Of a stretch of DNA of 64,000 bases, positions 1-9,674 are shown piece by piece. The notes beneath the pieces are model-generated. The model saw nothing but the letters and a program-made list of their open reading frames with translations. It was not told where the DNA came from and searched no databases. Numbering within the stretch: the stretch's first letter is position 1; the number at the start of each line of letters is the position of its first letter. The stretch lies in contig JAUWBH010000006.1 of assembly GCA_030605085.1 (NCBI GenBank), positions 1 to 64,000 on the forward strand, written 5' to 3'. Position numbers and translations under genes: made by a program. The stretch is from Promethearchaeota archaeon (lineage in GTDB: Archaea; Asgardarchaeota; Lokiarchaeia; Sigynarchaeales; SOKP01).

Positions 1-1046
1 GCAGGTTCAAAACAAGCGGTTGTAATACCTGTTATTTTATTTTTTAACTCAGGTAAAGTGTAACCTATAGCCAATTTGGCAGCGATATAAGCTAAAGGAT
101 ACCCCGTTGCTTTAGATGCTAATGCAGAAGATCTTGAAAGGCGCGCATTAACTTCGATTACCCGGAATTCTTTTGAAAAGGGATCTAAACCGTATTGAAT
201 ATTACATTCACCAATAATTCCGAGATTTCGAATAATACGTATAGATGCCAACCTCAACATTTGATATTCTTCATTCGTAAGAGTTTGACTAGGTGCAACG
301 ACTATTGAATCCCCTGTATGGATGCCTACGGGGTCAAGATTCTCCATATTACAATTTATGAAGCAATTATCTTCAGAATCCCTAACAACTTCATATTCTA
401 CTTCTTTCCAACCCCAAATACTCTCTTCAATTAATATTTGGTTGATTCTTGACTGCGCAATACCTCTTTTAGCCATTTTTTCAAATTCTTTCATCTTGTT
501 TACAATTCCCGATCCTCTCCCGCCTAAAGTATAAGCGACTCTGATCATTAAAGGAAATCCAAACTCTTTAGCCACTTTAATGGCATCCTGATAAGTGTTA
601 ACTGCTTTACTTCGACACACTTTTGCATTTGATTTTTCCATAGCTTTTACGAATAAATCACGATCTTCAGTTGTCTCTATTGCCTCAATAGGGGTTCCAA
701 GCACTCGTATATTATATTTTTCTAAAATTCCCAATTCATTCAACTCAACGCCTACATTTAAGGCAGTCTGCCCTCCAAAAGCTAATAAAATTCCATCAGG
801 TCTTTCTTTCTTTATTACCTCCTCAACATAGTTAACATTAATAGGTAAAAGATAAACTTTATCTGATAGTTGAGGATCAGTTTGAATGGTTGCAATATTA
901 GGGTTAATTAATATTGTTTCAATCCCTTCTTCTTTTAACGCTTTTAGAACTTGACTTCCTGAATAATCAAATTCACCTGCCTGTCCAATTCGAATTCCGC
1001 CTGAACCTAACACTAAAGCTTTTTTGATGGTTTTATCTAATGGCAT
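1..1046 (-). CDS. carB: Carbamoyl-phosphate synthase large subunit, N-terminal part (runs off the window)
   Basis: The large subunit makes carbamoyl phosphate from ammonia (supplied by CarA), bicarbonate and two ATP, feeding pyrimidine and arginine synthesis in the cytoplasm. The frame starts with ATG at 1046 and stays open to base 1, giving about 348 of the roughly 1,070 residues expected. Residues ~11-25 show the family's [17 protein letters not shown] signature, and the Gly-rich GGRGSG loop and the [20 protein letters not shown] stretch of the first ATP-grasp domain follow. The start lies 3 bases after the carA stop, so the two are almost certainly co-transcribed and may be translationally coupled. 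The identification is secure; the C-terminal synthetase and allosteric domains lie outside the window. Confidence 0.95.
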   Translation of the reverse strand, partial: MPLDKTIKKALVLGSGGIRIGQAGEFDYSGSQVLKALKEEGIETILINPNIATIQTDPQLSDKVYLLPINVNYVEEVIKKERPDGILLAFGGQTALNVGVELNELGILEKYNIRVLGTPIEAIETTEDRDLFVKAMEKSNAKVCRSKAVNTYQDAIKVAKEFGFPLMIRVAYTLGGRGSGIVNKMKEFEKMAKRGIAQSRINQILIEESIWGWKEVEYEVVRDSEDNCFINCNMENLDPVGIHTGDSIVVAPSQTLTNEEYQMLRLASIRIIRNLGIIGECNIQYGLDPFSKEFRVIEVNARLSRSSALASKATGYPLAYIAAKLAIGYTLPELKNKITGITTACFEP

Positions 1047-1049
1047 GAT

Positions 1050-2216
1050 TTACACCCCCATTAGATCCACGAATTTATCAAATAAATATAAAGAATCTAA
1101 GGGTCCTGGACATGCTTCAGGGTGGAATTGAACGCCAAAAATAGGTTTACTCTCATTGATGATTCCTTCATTTGTATCATCATCTATATTTTTTAAAAAT
1201 TCTTTAAATCCTCCTTTTTCAAAATCTTTTATGCAAAACCCGTGGTTTTGAGTAGTTATATAACATTTTTTGTCATCCACATTAATTACCGTTTTATTAC
1301 CTCCTCTATGTCCATATTTCAATTTATAAGAAGTTCCTCCAGCTGCCAAACCAATAATCTGATTACCTAAACAAATACCAAATGTTGGATTATTATTCTT
1401 TATTAATTGCTTACAGACCTGAATGACCTCCTTATATACTGCTGGGTCCCCTGGACCATTCGAAATAAATACCCCATTTGGATCATATCCCATTATTTTA
1501 TCGTAATCATAATAATGAGGTACTACTATGGTTTCAAGTCCCCTTGATACAAAAGTTCTTAATATATTTAATTTAACTCCCATATCTAATACGACGACCC
1601 TACCTTTCGGATTATTTGGCGTGTATATTTTTACATCTTTTGTAGAAACCTCAGATGATAAATGTCTTAGATTAGGATCCTTCACATTACTAGCCATTTT
1701 TTTTAATTCCTCAATATTTGGCTTTTGTCCTTGGTCATAAACTGCAAGTAATCCTAATTGGACACCTTCTTCTCTCAAGATTATGGTAATAGCACGTGTA
1801 TCTATCCATTCAATTCCAGGAACACCCTCTTCTAAAAGAAATTCATTTAGCGATTTAACACTCTCGTAATGGCTTGGCTCTTTACAACATTCATTAACTA
1901 CGAATCCACTCACTTTTACCGAGTCGGACTCAAAATATTTTGTTATCCCATATTCATCTTTTTCCCATGAAGGAACTCCATAAATACCTACAATCGGGTG
2001 TGTCATCACCACTATTTGACCTTGATATGATGGATCGGTCAATGTTTCATTATAACCTGCTCCCGTAATAGTAGTGAAGACAAGTTCGCCCGTTACTTTT
2101 TTCGGTGACCCAAACCCAATTCCTTGGAAGTAACGCCCATCTTTGAGCATTAAAATTGCTGGCTTTTCGTTCTTATATATCAATTTAGTATTATGCTTTT
2201 TTTCTCTTTTTTTCAC
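1050..2216 (-). CDS. carA: Carbamoyl-phosphate synthase small (glutaminase) subunit
   Basis: The protein hydrolyses glutamine and passes ammonia to CarB. At 388 residues it has the normal family length. The N-terminal CarA domain contains ITGAGYNETLTDPSYQGQ. The class I glutamine amidotransferase domain has the nucleophile Cys in GICLGNQ near residue 277, the TTQNHGF segment, and the catalytic His-Glu pair in VQFHPEA near residue 364. It sits between the small zinc protein and carB in a minus-strand order pyrG, small protein, carA, carB. The first ~18 residues are Lys-rich and not conserved, so a slightly later start is possible, although no strong ribosome-binding site decides it. Confidence 0.96.
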   Translation of the reverse strand: MKKREKKHNTKLIYKNEKPAILMLKDGRYFQGIGFGSPKKVTGELVFTTITGAGYNETLTDPSYQGQIVVMTHPIVGIYGVPSWEKDEYGITKYFESDSVKVSGFVVNECCKEPSHYESVKSLNEFLLEEGVPGIEWIDTRAITIILREEGVQLGLLAVYDQGQKPNIEELKKMASNVKDPNLRHLSSEVSTKDVKIYTPNNPKGRVVVLDMGVKLNILRTFVSRGLETIVVPHYYDYDKIMGYDPNGVFISNGPGDPAVYKEVIQVCKQLIKNNNPTFGICLGNQIIGLAAGGTSYKLKYGHRGGNKTVINVDDKKCYITTQNHGFCIKDFEKGGFKEFLKNIDDDTNEGIINESKPIFGVQFHPEACPGPLDSLYLFDKFVDLMGV

Positions 2217-2435
2217 TTATAAGACTTAAACATAGATAGCTAATAATTTTTTTTGATATTATTTATTAAGAATTAACTAGGAAAGCTATTAGTATCAAAT
2301 AGTTTAATAGTTTTAAATCAAAAAGAGTTTAAAATAAAAAAATAAAATTGATAACCTAACTATGCTATTTAAAGAATTTATTATTAAATTCAAATAAAAC
2401 TAAGATTGCTTTCCATATTTCTCTTTATCTTAAAT

Positions 2436-2636
2436 TTAATCGTCATCATCATTGTCATCGTCGTCATCGTCGTCATCATCATTGTCATCGTCGTCTACAT
2501 CTCCATTATCTGCGTGAATTTCACCTTCTTTATAACAATCTTCACAGTAAGGGCGTCCTTCAACATAATTAGCATCTCTTTTACGAATTTCAATCCCACA
2601 AAACTCGCATGTGACATTTTCACCTTTTCTTGTCAT
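2436..2636 (-). CDS. Small zinc-binding protein with poly-aspartate tail
   Basis: This 66-residue protein of unknown function lies inside the pyrimidine operon. Residues 10-35 contain two CxxC-type pairs (CEFC and CEDC), the layout of a single treble-clef or LIM-like zinc site. The last ~22 residues are almost all Asp with a few Asn, encoded by a GTC/ATC-rich run on the + strand. The ATG at 2636 follows a clear GGAGG ribosome-binding site (about 2645-2649 on the minus strand), which supports expression. It starts 20 bases after the pyrG stop and lies about 220 bases upstream of carA. A charged tail on a tiny zinc protein could mediate protein contacts or ion binding, but that is inference. 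Confidence 0.8.
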   Translation of the reverse strand: MTRKGENVTCEFCGIEIRKRDANYVEGRPYCEDCYKEGEIHADNGDVDDDDNDDDDDDDDDNDDDD

Positions 2637-2656
2637 TTATATCAACCTCCTACATA

Positions 2657-4333
2657 TTATTTTTGATTTTTATATTTTATACATTCTTTAATAAAAGCGG
2701 AATATAAAGCTGAGGGCTTATAAGGTTTACTTTTAAATTCGGGATGGAACTGAACACCAACCATAAAATCTCTATTTAATTCTATACTATTTATTATTTG
2801 TCCTGTTTTATCTTGGCTGGAAACGATTAATCCTTTTTGTTTAGCTTCTTCGGAAATATATTTTGATTGGATGTGATACCTATGACGAAATCGTTCAGTT
2901 ATTTCCTTCCTTTGGTAAGCCTTGTACAATCGAGTTCCTTCTTCTAGTACAACCTTAAGTCCCCCTAATCTCATAGATCCTCCCTTTTCTTCAACATATT
3001 TTTGGCTTTCCAGAAGATCTATTACCGGATATGGCGTGTTTGGATCAATTTCCGTGGAATTTGCCCCTTTTAAACCGAGATATTTCCTACAAAATGCTAT
3101 AAAAAATAATTGAGCTCCATAACAGATGCCTAAAAAAGGAATTGAATTTTCCATAGCATGTTCGGCACATTTAATCATTCCTTCTACCGCTCTTTCTCCA
3201 AATCCGGGCGTTAGCAGAATTCCATCACATTCCTTTAGTTCTACCTCGATATCAATGTCTTCCGTGATATTAATCATTTTCAAGTTTGCGTTGTATCCTT
3301 GGTGTACGGCAGCATGTTCTAAAGCATTGTTGATGGATATATACGAATCAGAGATGTTAAAATATTTTCCCGGCATTGCAATATTTACAGTATCTATAGC
3401 ATTTTTAAATTTTTCAACTGTTTTCTTCCACTCGGAATAGTTTTTAACTTCACTAAAGTCAACTAATTTTGCTTTCAAGTCTAAAAGTTCGCATAGAAAA
3501 TCTCCCAGTTTTTGGTCTTCAAATAATAGAGGTAATTCGTAGACTACATCTAAATCAGGATTAGAAACTACCGCTACCTCAGGAATGTTGGAAAACAAAG
3601 AAAGTTTTCTTTTTATATCCTCCTGTAAAGGCATTTCACTCCTAGCAATTAAAATATCTGGTTGAAGACCAGCTCCTTGAAGCATCTTTACTGAATGTTG
3701 CGTTGGTTTCGATTTTTGTTGTCCAACTGCTTTAGAATAAGGAATCAGAGTTACATGTACAAGAGCAGTATCTTTTTTAGGTAGTTCTAATCTTAATTGC
3801 CTGAAAGCTTCTAAAAATATACCCGATTCTAAATCACCTACAGTACCTCCGCATTCTACCAATAAAACATCTAAATCTTCGCTCTCAGCGATATTCATAA
3901 GTCTTTCTTTTATCATGTTCGTACAATGAGGAATTATTTGAACAGTTCTTCCTAAAAACTTGCCTTTCCTCTCGCTAAGAATTGTAGAGAGATATATTTG
4001 CCCAGATGTTATATTATGTGAAGGATGAATCTCTATTCCTAAAAATCTTTCATACGTTCCAAAATCCTGGTCAATCTCAGATATTTTATATACTCGTTCG
4101 TCTGAACTCGGCACAGGCCTAAAATCCCATACTTTTTCAGTAATGAAACACTCGCCGTGTTCAATAGGATTAAGAGTTCCTGGATCTACGTTCAAATAAG
4201 GATCAATCTTTACAACAGAGACATTGAAGCCACGGAATTGAAGAATTTTGCCTAAACTAGCGGTAACAACGCCTTTTCCTATTCCGGACATTACTCCTCC
4301 TGTTACGAAAACAAACTTACAGCCATTTTCCAT
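2657..4333 (-). CDS. pyrG: CTP synthase
   Basis: CTP synthase aminates UTP to CTP with glutamine and ATP. The 558-residue protein starts with the amidoligase P-loop (GGVMSGIGKGV, residues ~12-22), followed by the DPYLNVDPGT and HGECFITE segments that bind Mg-ATP/UTP. The C-terminal class I glutaminase domain has its Cys in GICYGAQ (~residue 402) and the HPEF pair near residue 529. The length is slightly above the usual 535-545. It is the first gene of the minus-strand pyrG-carA-carB group, so the enzymes for the first committed step and for CTP are probably co-regulated. Identification is secure. Confidence 0.97.
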   Translation of the reverse strand: MENGCKFVFVTGGVMSGIGKGVVTASLGKILQFRGFNVSVVKIDPYLNVDPGTLNPIEHGECFITEKVWDFRPVPSSDERVYKISEIDQDFGTYERFLGIEIHPSHNITSGQIYLSTILSERKGKFLGRTVQIIPHCTNMIKERLMNIAESEDLDVLLVECGGTVGDLESGIFLEAFRQLRLELPKKDTALVHVTLIPYSKAVGQQKSKPTQHSVKMLQGAGLQPDILIARSEMPLQEDIKRKLSLFSNIPEVAVVSNPDLDVVYELPLLFEDQKLGDFLCELLDLKAKLVDFSEVKNYSEWKKTVEKFKNAIDTVNIAMPGKYFNISDSYISINNALEHAAVHQGYNANLKMINITEDIDIEVELKECDGILLTPGFGERAVEGMIKCAEHAMENSIPFLGICYGAQLFFIAFCRKYLGLKGANSTEIDPNTPYPVIDLLESQKYVEEKGGSMRLGGLKVVLEEGTRLYKAYQRKEITERFRHRYHIQSKYISEEAKQKGLIVSSQDKTGQIINSIELNRDFMVGVQFHPEFKSKPYKPSALYSAFIKECIKYKNQK

Positions 4334-4732
4334 GAATAATCCCAGTTAATTGAGGACTTTTTTAATTCATTATTTTATTAAAATAAAATTATAAATATAA
4401 AACACATCTAATAAGATTTTCGATGAGAACCAATAAAAAATTTAATTGTTAATTTAATAATAATAATGGTTCTTACATTCAATATAGGATACTAAAATAT
4501 TTTTAAATTCGAATTTCAGAAAATTATATTATAGTTTTACTCAACTACTTTTAAATCTCATCTTTAGGATAATAAAACTCAAAAATTTTTAGATAAATTA
4601 GATAAATTAAATTATCCCCTTTTAAGCGCGATTTTTAAAAATAAAGGTTTTTATAAAGAAGCTTTTATATTATATCTAATCAAATTTAATCAAATTATAA
4701 TCAAATTATAATCAAAAAAAGGTGGAACTCTT
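4334..4732. promoter_or_regulatory. AT-rich divergent intergenic region with a TATA-like box
   Basis: No gene is visible here. The region separates pyrG (minus) from the membrane protein (plus). A TATA-like tract, TTTTTATAAA at about 4648-4657, lies about 80 bases before the membrane-protein start. A short tandem run of the unit AATCAAATTATAATCAAATT (about 4679-4714) directly precedes the ribosome-binding site AAGGTGG. Confidence 0.4.
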
Positions 4733-5764
4733 ATCGGGATTTTAGATGACTTTAAGAAATTATTTGGAAAAGAATATAGACTCTTTTTAATACTAACAAT
4801 TTGGTTAATTATTGGATATACGCTATTTCAATTTGGACTTCTTCTAGGCTTCGGTTATGTCGTATTTATTCCTCTATTAGCGATCTGTATAGTTCTATTT
4901 TTTGTTGCACTAATTTTTCGAAAAGACCTAAAAAAAATTACTCTTAAGCAAATCATAATATATTGTATTGTTGCTGCTTTGATCGGTATACCGTTTATAT
5001 TTATTACTACATTCATTTTTTATGTATTATTCATTCTTGCTCTCCTATCGTATGTCTTTATTACAGCAGTTTTTTATATGTATGGTTGTTATAGATATGG
5101 CGTTGACACGGACGAAAAACTATACGATTTAAAAAGTCCTTACAACCACATTTTAAGATGGTTAATGTTTTTAGGAGGAACGGCTATTGCAATAGTTTTT
5201 ATGCTTGTTGTATTTCGATTAGGAACAAATTGGGCTCTGAAGAATCCACAAATAAAACAAAATCTTGTTGTTATTGCTGTATTCATCGCAATAGTAATGA
5301 TAGTTTTAGCTGTTATTGGAGTATTATATTTATTTGCTGGTAAGCTAAACGCTTGGCTTGGCATTTTTTTTATATTCGTAGCGTTATACACTTTATACTT
5401 AATGTTTAACGCTTTCTTTGTTTTAGGAACAACTGGCGAAAGTACTTACGGAATAGGGATACAAATTGTTCTTTATGTTGCTGATGTAGCTCTAATAATT
5501 TATACCATAATTTCTATTATAGGGGAAAAAACAGAAGTCATAAGCAAGAAGTTTAAATTCGTTACTCCTGAAGCGACTTTAATGTGGTTGATTTTTTCTA
5601 AGGCAGCTTACACATTTGCAGTAGTTCAACCCGACTCATCAATCAGCGAATTTAACGCATTTTTTGGATTTTTATTATTTATTCCGTTATTTATTATAGC
5701 AGGATTTTATGGAATATTTAGTTATGGCAAAATGAAGAAAGAAAGAAAGAGCAAAAATTCTTAA
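4733..5764 (+). CDS. Multi-pass membrane protein of unknown function, apparent ATC start
   Basis: The first ATG-type frame would start near 4979 (TTG), inside a hydrophobic stretch. The same frame is open back to 4712 and reads a sensible N-terminus (Gly-Ile-Leu-Asp-Asp-Phe-Lys-Lys-Leu-Phe) followed by two more membrane segments. A good ribosome-binding site, AAGGTGG (4719-4725), sits 7 bases before an ATC at 4733, so I take that as the probable start, giving ~343 residues. About 9 hydrophobic segments are visible and the C-terminus is basic. No family is recognised. The unusual start codon is discussed as a finding; a TTG start at 4979 is the conservative alternative. Confidence 0.6.
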   Translation: MGILDDFKKLFGKEYRLFLILTIWLIIGYTLFQFGLLLGFGYVVFIPLLAICIVLFFVALIFRKDLKKITLKQIIIYCIVAALIGIPFIFITTFIFYVLFILALLSYVFITAVFYMYGCYRYGVDTDEKLYDLKSPYNHILRWLMFLGGTAIAIVFMLVVFRLGTNWALKNPQIKQNLVVIAVFIAIVMIVLAVIGVLYLFAGKLNAWLGIFFIFVALYTLYLMFNAFFVLGTTGESTYGIGIQIVLYVADVALIIYTIISIIGEKTEVISKKFKFVTPEATLMWLIFSKAAYTFAVVQPDSSISEFNAFFGFLLFIPLFIIAGFYGIFSYGKMKKERKSKNS

Positions 5765-5808
5765 AAGAACTTTAATACTAATTTTTTTTTATTATTTATT
5801 GGTAATTG

Positions 5809-6630
5809 TTACCTCCCTTTAAAAACAGGTTCCTTTTTAGTTACGAGAGATTTTAGACTGGCTCTAAAGTCGCTAGTTTTAAGCAAGGCTCTTAATCCTT
5901 CGTTTTCTAAGTCTAAAGTTTTTGAAAGAATATCTCTAAAATAATCGTGAATTGTCTTTTTCATTAATTTTATTGATAAATAAGGACCTTTGGGAGGTAG
6001 TAGTCTCAAAGCTTGTTCTCTTGCGTAAGGCATTAAATCTTCAGCAGGCAATACTTTATTGCATAATCCTAATTCTTCAGCCTCACGGGCAGTTATCTTT
6101 TTTCCAAAATAAATCATTTCTTTTGCTTTTTGAAACCCAACATAGAAGGGAAGTAAAAAATGTGCTGCAAATTCAGCCATTACTGCGCGTTTTACAAAAT
6201 AAAATCCAATCCACGCGTCTTCAGACATATAAATAAGGTCAGCGCCCGCCAATGGCATAGTAAATCCTGCTCCTACGGCTAAGCCATTAATTGCTGCTAT
6301 GACTGGTTTTGAAAAATTAAATAATCTCATACATAATCTTTTTTGAGCAATGTCTTGTAAATCAATATCTTTCATAATTTCAGGAGCTACTTTTGTGAGC
6401 AAACTCATATTAAAATAGCCTCCCGACGAAAAAGAGTCTCCCGTCCCGGTAAGAATTAAGACTTTTGCGTTTTTATCTGATTCCATATCGTCAAGAATAG
6501 TTTCCAATTCTAAAAAAGTCACAAATGACATAGCGTTTTTTCGCGTAGGAACGTTTAAAGTTGCGGTACAAATACCGTTTTCTTCTTTCTCATAAATTAT
6601 ATCTTCAATATCTTTAACATCCATTTTCAA
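5809..6630 (-). CDS. Enoyl-CoA hydratase/isomerase (crotonase) family protein
   Basis: Crotonase-fold enzymes act on acyl-CoA thioesters by stabilising an enolate in an oxyanion hole. The 273-residue protein shows the family layout: ILTGTGDSFSSGG (first oxyanion segment), AAINGLAVGAGFTMPLAGADLIYMS (CoA and oxyanion helix), and KITAREAEELGL near the C-terminus. A Glu in the RAVMAEF segment lies where isomerase-like members carry their general base. The substrate cannot be told. It is about the same length as, and closely similar to, the gene at 8803-9624, so the two are tandem duplicates now separated by an insertion sequence. Confidence 0.88.
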   Translation of the reverse strand: MKMDVKDIEDIIYEKEENGICTATLNVPTRKNAMSFVTFLELETILDDMESDKNAKVLILTGTGDSFSSGGYFNMSLLTKVAPEIMKDIDLQDIAQKRLCMRLFNFSKPVIAAINGLAVGAGFTMPLAGADLIYMSEDAWIGFYFVKRAVMAEFAAHFLLPFYVGFQKAKEMIYFGKKITAREAEELGLCNKVLPAEDLMPYAREQALRLLPPKGPYLSIKLMKKTIHDYFRDILSKTLDLENEGLRALLKTSDFRASLKSLVTKKEPVFKGR

Positions 6631-6668
6631 ATCTCACAAATTTTACTTATTATTTATTTTTTTATAAC

Positions 6669-6683
6669 ACTTGACTTTCAAAG
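6669..6683 (+). repeat. Left terminal inverted repeat of the insertion sequence
   Basis: The sequence ACTTGACTTTCAAAG is the exact reverse complement of 8780-8794. It lies outside the transposase gene and just upstream of the crotonase gene that starts at 6630. Confidence 0.7.
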
Positions 6684-6751
6684 TTATTTTTTATAATATA
6701 ATCTCATAGCTTTTAATTGAAAAATATTGTTTTTTTGCCACTACATAAAAA

Positions 6752-8461
6752 TTATTTTCTTGTAAATCGCTTCAAGTCCAAGATATTGAATAATTTGCGT
6801 TGCAAGACAGACATCTGGGTAATAAGCACTTCGGGAGGACCCTTATCATCGTAGTATAATCGAATTTCTTTAATATCCTCCAACGCTTCAAAACACAAAT
6901 CTTTAGAATGAACAATACCTCCTAATTGTATTTTCCGATAAAGTAAATTAGAAAGAAGCAAGGCTAACACGCTGATAAAAATGTGTACCCTTATCATCTC
7001 ATTTGTCCAGACATACATGGGCATTACACTGATCCTATCTCTTTTATTCAATTCCTTAAATTGCCGTTCCACGTCGATTTGCGCCCGATACGTCTTAACG
7101 ATTTCAAAAGTGCTCCACTCGTTCCTGTTGAAAAAAATGAGTGATTTCCCTAGGTCCTTCAAATATTCTTTTCGGGCAGTAACATCAATTTTCCACGTTA
7201 ATTCTAATTCTGAACTATTGGTTTTTTTTCCAATGGAAACAACGATGATCGCGCGTAATTTCTTGGTTTTAAGGATGTCTCGCTCGATCTTGTCTGCCAC
7301 TTTTTTTGGATCCTTCCATTGCGGCTTACTATTCAGTTGGATCTTGACAAATTCATCCAATTTCAAGATTGCTTTATTAATGCTCTCATCAAGGTTATAT
7401 TCCTGCAAGGCAAACGTATCTTCGTCAAAGGTGGCAATTAATGTGTTTTGCTTACCGAGATACGCAGTCGTCGTAGTTCGATACCCGAACACTTTTCGTC
7501 CGTTCTTTTTCGTCCATAATTCCTCGTATTTAGATAAGGGTACATCCAAGAGAGGTTTCGAGACATTCATTGAAGGGCGGATACTACTGACGAAATGGAT
7601 GCGTTTAGAATCCAAGAACTTATACGCGTCCTCTGAATTATTTCCCTTGTCAAAAACTAACGTGATCTCGGATAATTCGAACCCAATAGCTTTAAAACGC
7701 CTTTCCATGAGGGCGAGCACTTGCTTGAAGTGCGATACATCAGGAACATTTCCCTCATAGGTTTCGTGCATCAACGGCACGTTACACTCGTCTCGGGTCA
7801 CCAATAAGGACATGGAAACCTGTCGCAGGTCATTTCTCTTTCTCTTATTATGCCCCCGTTGAGCGATGGTATTATTCTTGTATTCTCGAATGTAGGTGAA
7901 GAAATTAGTCGGATCAAACAAGAAACAATCCGATTTTAACCCGAACTCGGAATATACTTTCTTGCAAACCTTTTCTTCGATACACCTGATAATTTCCTCA
8001 TCTAAATATTCCATCTGGTTCAAAATGCTTTGCACAGTTAAAGATTCCGAAATATCGGGAAATTGTCGTGAAAGCGCCGTCTTATCAAACCATTTCCGGA
8101 CTTGGCTCTTGGAATTTAACGCCACTGCGCGATTTATCGCTAGTAAAGAGATATATTCTCCAACCGAAAACCCTTGTTCTCGTTTTACCGTATATTCGTT
8201 AACAATTTCAATCAAGTTGATCTCTTTAGAAATCGAAAATAAAGCATGTACTAAACCAAACGCATATTCCCTAGGTTCTGGGAGTTTTCTAGATAATTTT
8301 CGCTTTATATCGTGAAGATCTTCTTCTACTTGATCCTTTCGGCAGAGGATTACCTCCCAAATTCGCTTTGCTTTTCCATTCACGCGTTTTCCGTGTCCCA
8401 AGCACAGATATGTATAGGTTTTATTTTTGGTCTTGACTTTTTTCTCAAAAATGAATACCAT
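6752..8461 (-). CDS. IS1634-like DDE transposase
   Basis: This is the transposase of the element. I start it at the ATG at 8461 because the residues after it (VFIFEKKVKTKNKTYTYLCL) look like the family's N-terminus, giving 569 residues, while the 28 residues before it are unlikely to be coding. Candidate catalytic acidic residues are the Asp in LFDPTNF, the Asp in LVFDKGNN, and the Glu in QIDVERQFKELN, with the Tyr-Arg of KTYRAQ just before it, as in the IS4 superfamily. The frame has no internal stop, so the enzyme may still be active. Base composition is less AT-rich than in its neighbours, fitting recent arrival. Confidence 0.9.
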   Translation of the reverse strand: MVFIFEKKVKTKNKTYTYLCLGHGKRVNGKAKRIWEVILCRKDQVEEDLHDIKRKLSRKLPEPREYAFGLVHALFSISKEINLIEIVNEYTVKREQGFSVGEYISLLAINRAVALNSKSQVRKWFDKTALSRQFPDISESLTVQSILNQMEYLDEEIIRCIEEKVCKKVYSEFGLKSDCFLFDPTNFFTYIREYKNNTIAQRGHNKRKRNDLRQVSMSLLVTRDECNVPLMHETYEGNVPDVSHFKQVLALMERRFKAIGFELSEITLVFDKGNNSEDAYKFLDSKRIHFVSSIRPSMNVSKPLLDVPLSKYEELWTKKNGRKVFGYRTTTTAYLGKQNTLIATFDEDTFALQEYNLDESINKAILKLDEFVKIQLNSKPQWKDPKKVADKIERDILKTKKLRAIIVVSIGKKTNSSELELTWKIDVTARKEYLKDLGKSLIFFNRNEWSTFEIVKTYRAQIDVERQFKELNKRDRISVMPMYVWTNEMIRVHIFISVLALLLSNLLYRKIQLGGIVHSKDLCFEALEDIKEIRLYYDDKGPPEVLITQMSVLQRKLFNILDLKRFTRK

Positions 8462-8779
8462 AATTATATATTGCCATAACATATATATAAATCTATTGCT
8501 ACTAACTCCTAAGTATTCTAATATCAGAATATTAATTTGCCACAACGAGCAAAATTTTAAACCTACACTCTCTTCTTGCGAGACATTGAAGAAACTTAAA
8601 TAAGCAAATTAAAACGTAAAGAATTGATGAATATCACGAATTAATAAAATTTGTCGGTATATAGCTCCATTTAGAGAAAATTTAAAAATTCAGCGTCAAC
8701 ATACACAAAAATAAATCAATTTCTGAGACTTCCGACAAAACTTATTTGAAATGAAAAATTTAATTTAACTAACTTCTAT

Positions 8780-8794
8780 CTTTGAAAGTCAAGT
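8780..8794 (-). repeat. Right terminal inverted repeat of the insertion sequence
   Basis: The + strand reads CTTTGAAAGTCAAGT, the reverse complement of 6669-6683. It ends 8 bases before the stop codon of the adjacent crotonase gene. Confidence 0.7.
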
Positions 8795-8802
8795 AACAAC
8801 TA

Positions 8803-9624
8803 TTATTTTCCTTTAAAAATCGGTTCTCTTTTTTGGATTAGGGATTTTGTTGATTCACGAAAATCGTGCGTTTTTATTGCGGCTTGATATCCCTCGTTTT
8901 CTAAATCTAGCGTTCTTGAAACAATCTCTCGGAAATAATCGTGTATTGTTTTTTTCATTAGTTTTATTGATAAAATGGGGCCCTTGGGAGGAACTAATCT
9001 TAAGGCAATTTCTCTGACATAGGACATTAAATCTTCAGCCGGTAACACTTTGTTAATTAATCCAAGCTCTATAGCTTCTTGAGCCGTTATTTTTTCACCG
9101 AAATATAAAATCTCTTTAGCTTTTTGAAAACCAATCAAAAATGGTAAAATAAAGGACATGCTAAATTCAGGAACAACAGCTCTTTTGACAAAATAGAATC
9201 CTAACCAAGCGTCTTTAGACATATAAATTAAATCGGCAGTTGCCAAAGGCATAGTAATACCCGCTCCAATCGCCAGACCATTAATAGCAACTATAATCGG
9301 TTTAGAAAAATCCCACAATTTCATGCAAGTTCTTTTCTGTGCCATATCCATTAAATTGATTTCTTTCTTTACCTCCGGAGGGATATCTGTTAGAGTTTTA
9401 GCACTATAATAACCCCCAGAAGAAAATGCTTTAGCCTCTTCGCAACCAGTTATTATTAAGACTCTGGAGTTTTTATCTTTCTCCATATCATCAAGCACGG
9501 TTTCAATTTCCAAAAATGAAATGTAAGATAAAGCATTTCTCCTTTCAGGTCTATTAATGGTTATGGTGCAAATACCATTATCTTCTTTATTGTAGATAAT
9601 ATCGTTAAAATCTTCTATATTCAT
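8803..9624 (-). CDS. Enoyl-CoA hydratase/isomerase (crotonase) family protein, paralogue 2
   Basis: This 273-residue crotonase parallels the gene at 5809-6630 over its whole length (shared segments include KKTIHDYFRE/D and KVLPAEDLM). It has the oxyanion segment AFSSGGYY, the NGLAIGAGITMPLA helix, and a Glu in RAVVPEF at the isomerase-type general-base position. The likely role is isomerisation or hydration of an acyl-CoA, substrate unknown. Before the insertion sequence arrived it was probably directly upstream of its paralogue in one transcript. A short 3' stub of a third copy lies just upstream at 9675. Confidence 0.88.
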   Translation of the reverse strand: MNIEDFNDIIYNKEDNGICTITINRPERRNALSYISFLEIETVLDDMEKDKNSRVLIITGCEEAKAFSSGGYYSAKTLTDIPPEVKKEINLMDMAQKRTCMKLWDFSKPIIVAINGLAIGAGITMPLATADLIYMSKDAWLGFYFVKRAVVPEFSMSFILPFLIGFQKAKEILYFGEKITAQEAIELGLINKVLPAEDLMSYVREIALRLVPPKGPILSIKLMKKTIHDYFREIVSRTLDLENEGYQAAIKTHDFRESTKSLIQKREPIFKGK

Positions 9625-9674
9625 TTTAAGTTTGAAATGATTTGGTAAGTATCATATATTAATAATTATAATAT

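Larger units (their letters stand above)
6669..8794. mobile_element. Insertion sequence with DDE transposase, IS1634-like (IS4 superfamily)
   Basis: A 2.1 kb element is delimited by perfect 15-bp inverted repeats (ACTTGACTTTCAAAG at 6669-6683 and its complement at 8780-8794). It holds one transposase gene on the minus strand and a ~320-base non-coding stretch between that gene's start and the right end. The bases AAC flank both ends, which could be a 3-bp target duplication, but a longer one is not visible. It sits exactly between two crotonase paralogues and its right end is only 8 bases from the stop of one of them. The repeat ends were found by eye; comparison with another copy would confirm the borders. 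Confidence 0.75.
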
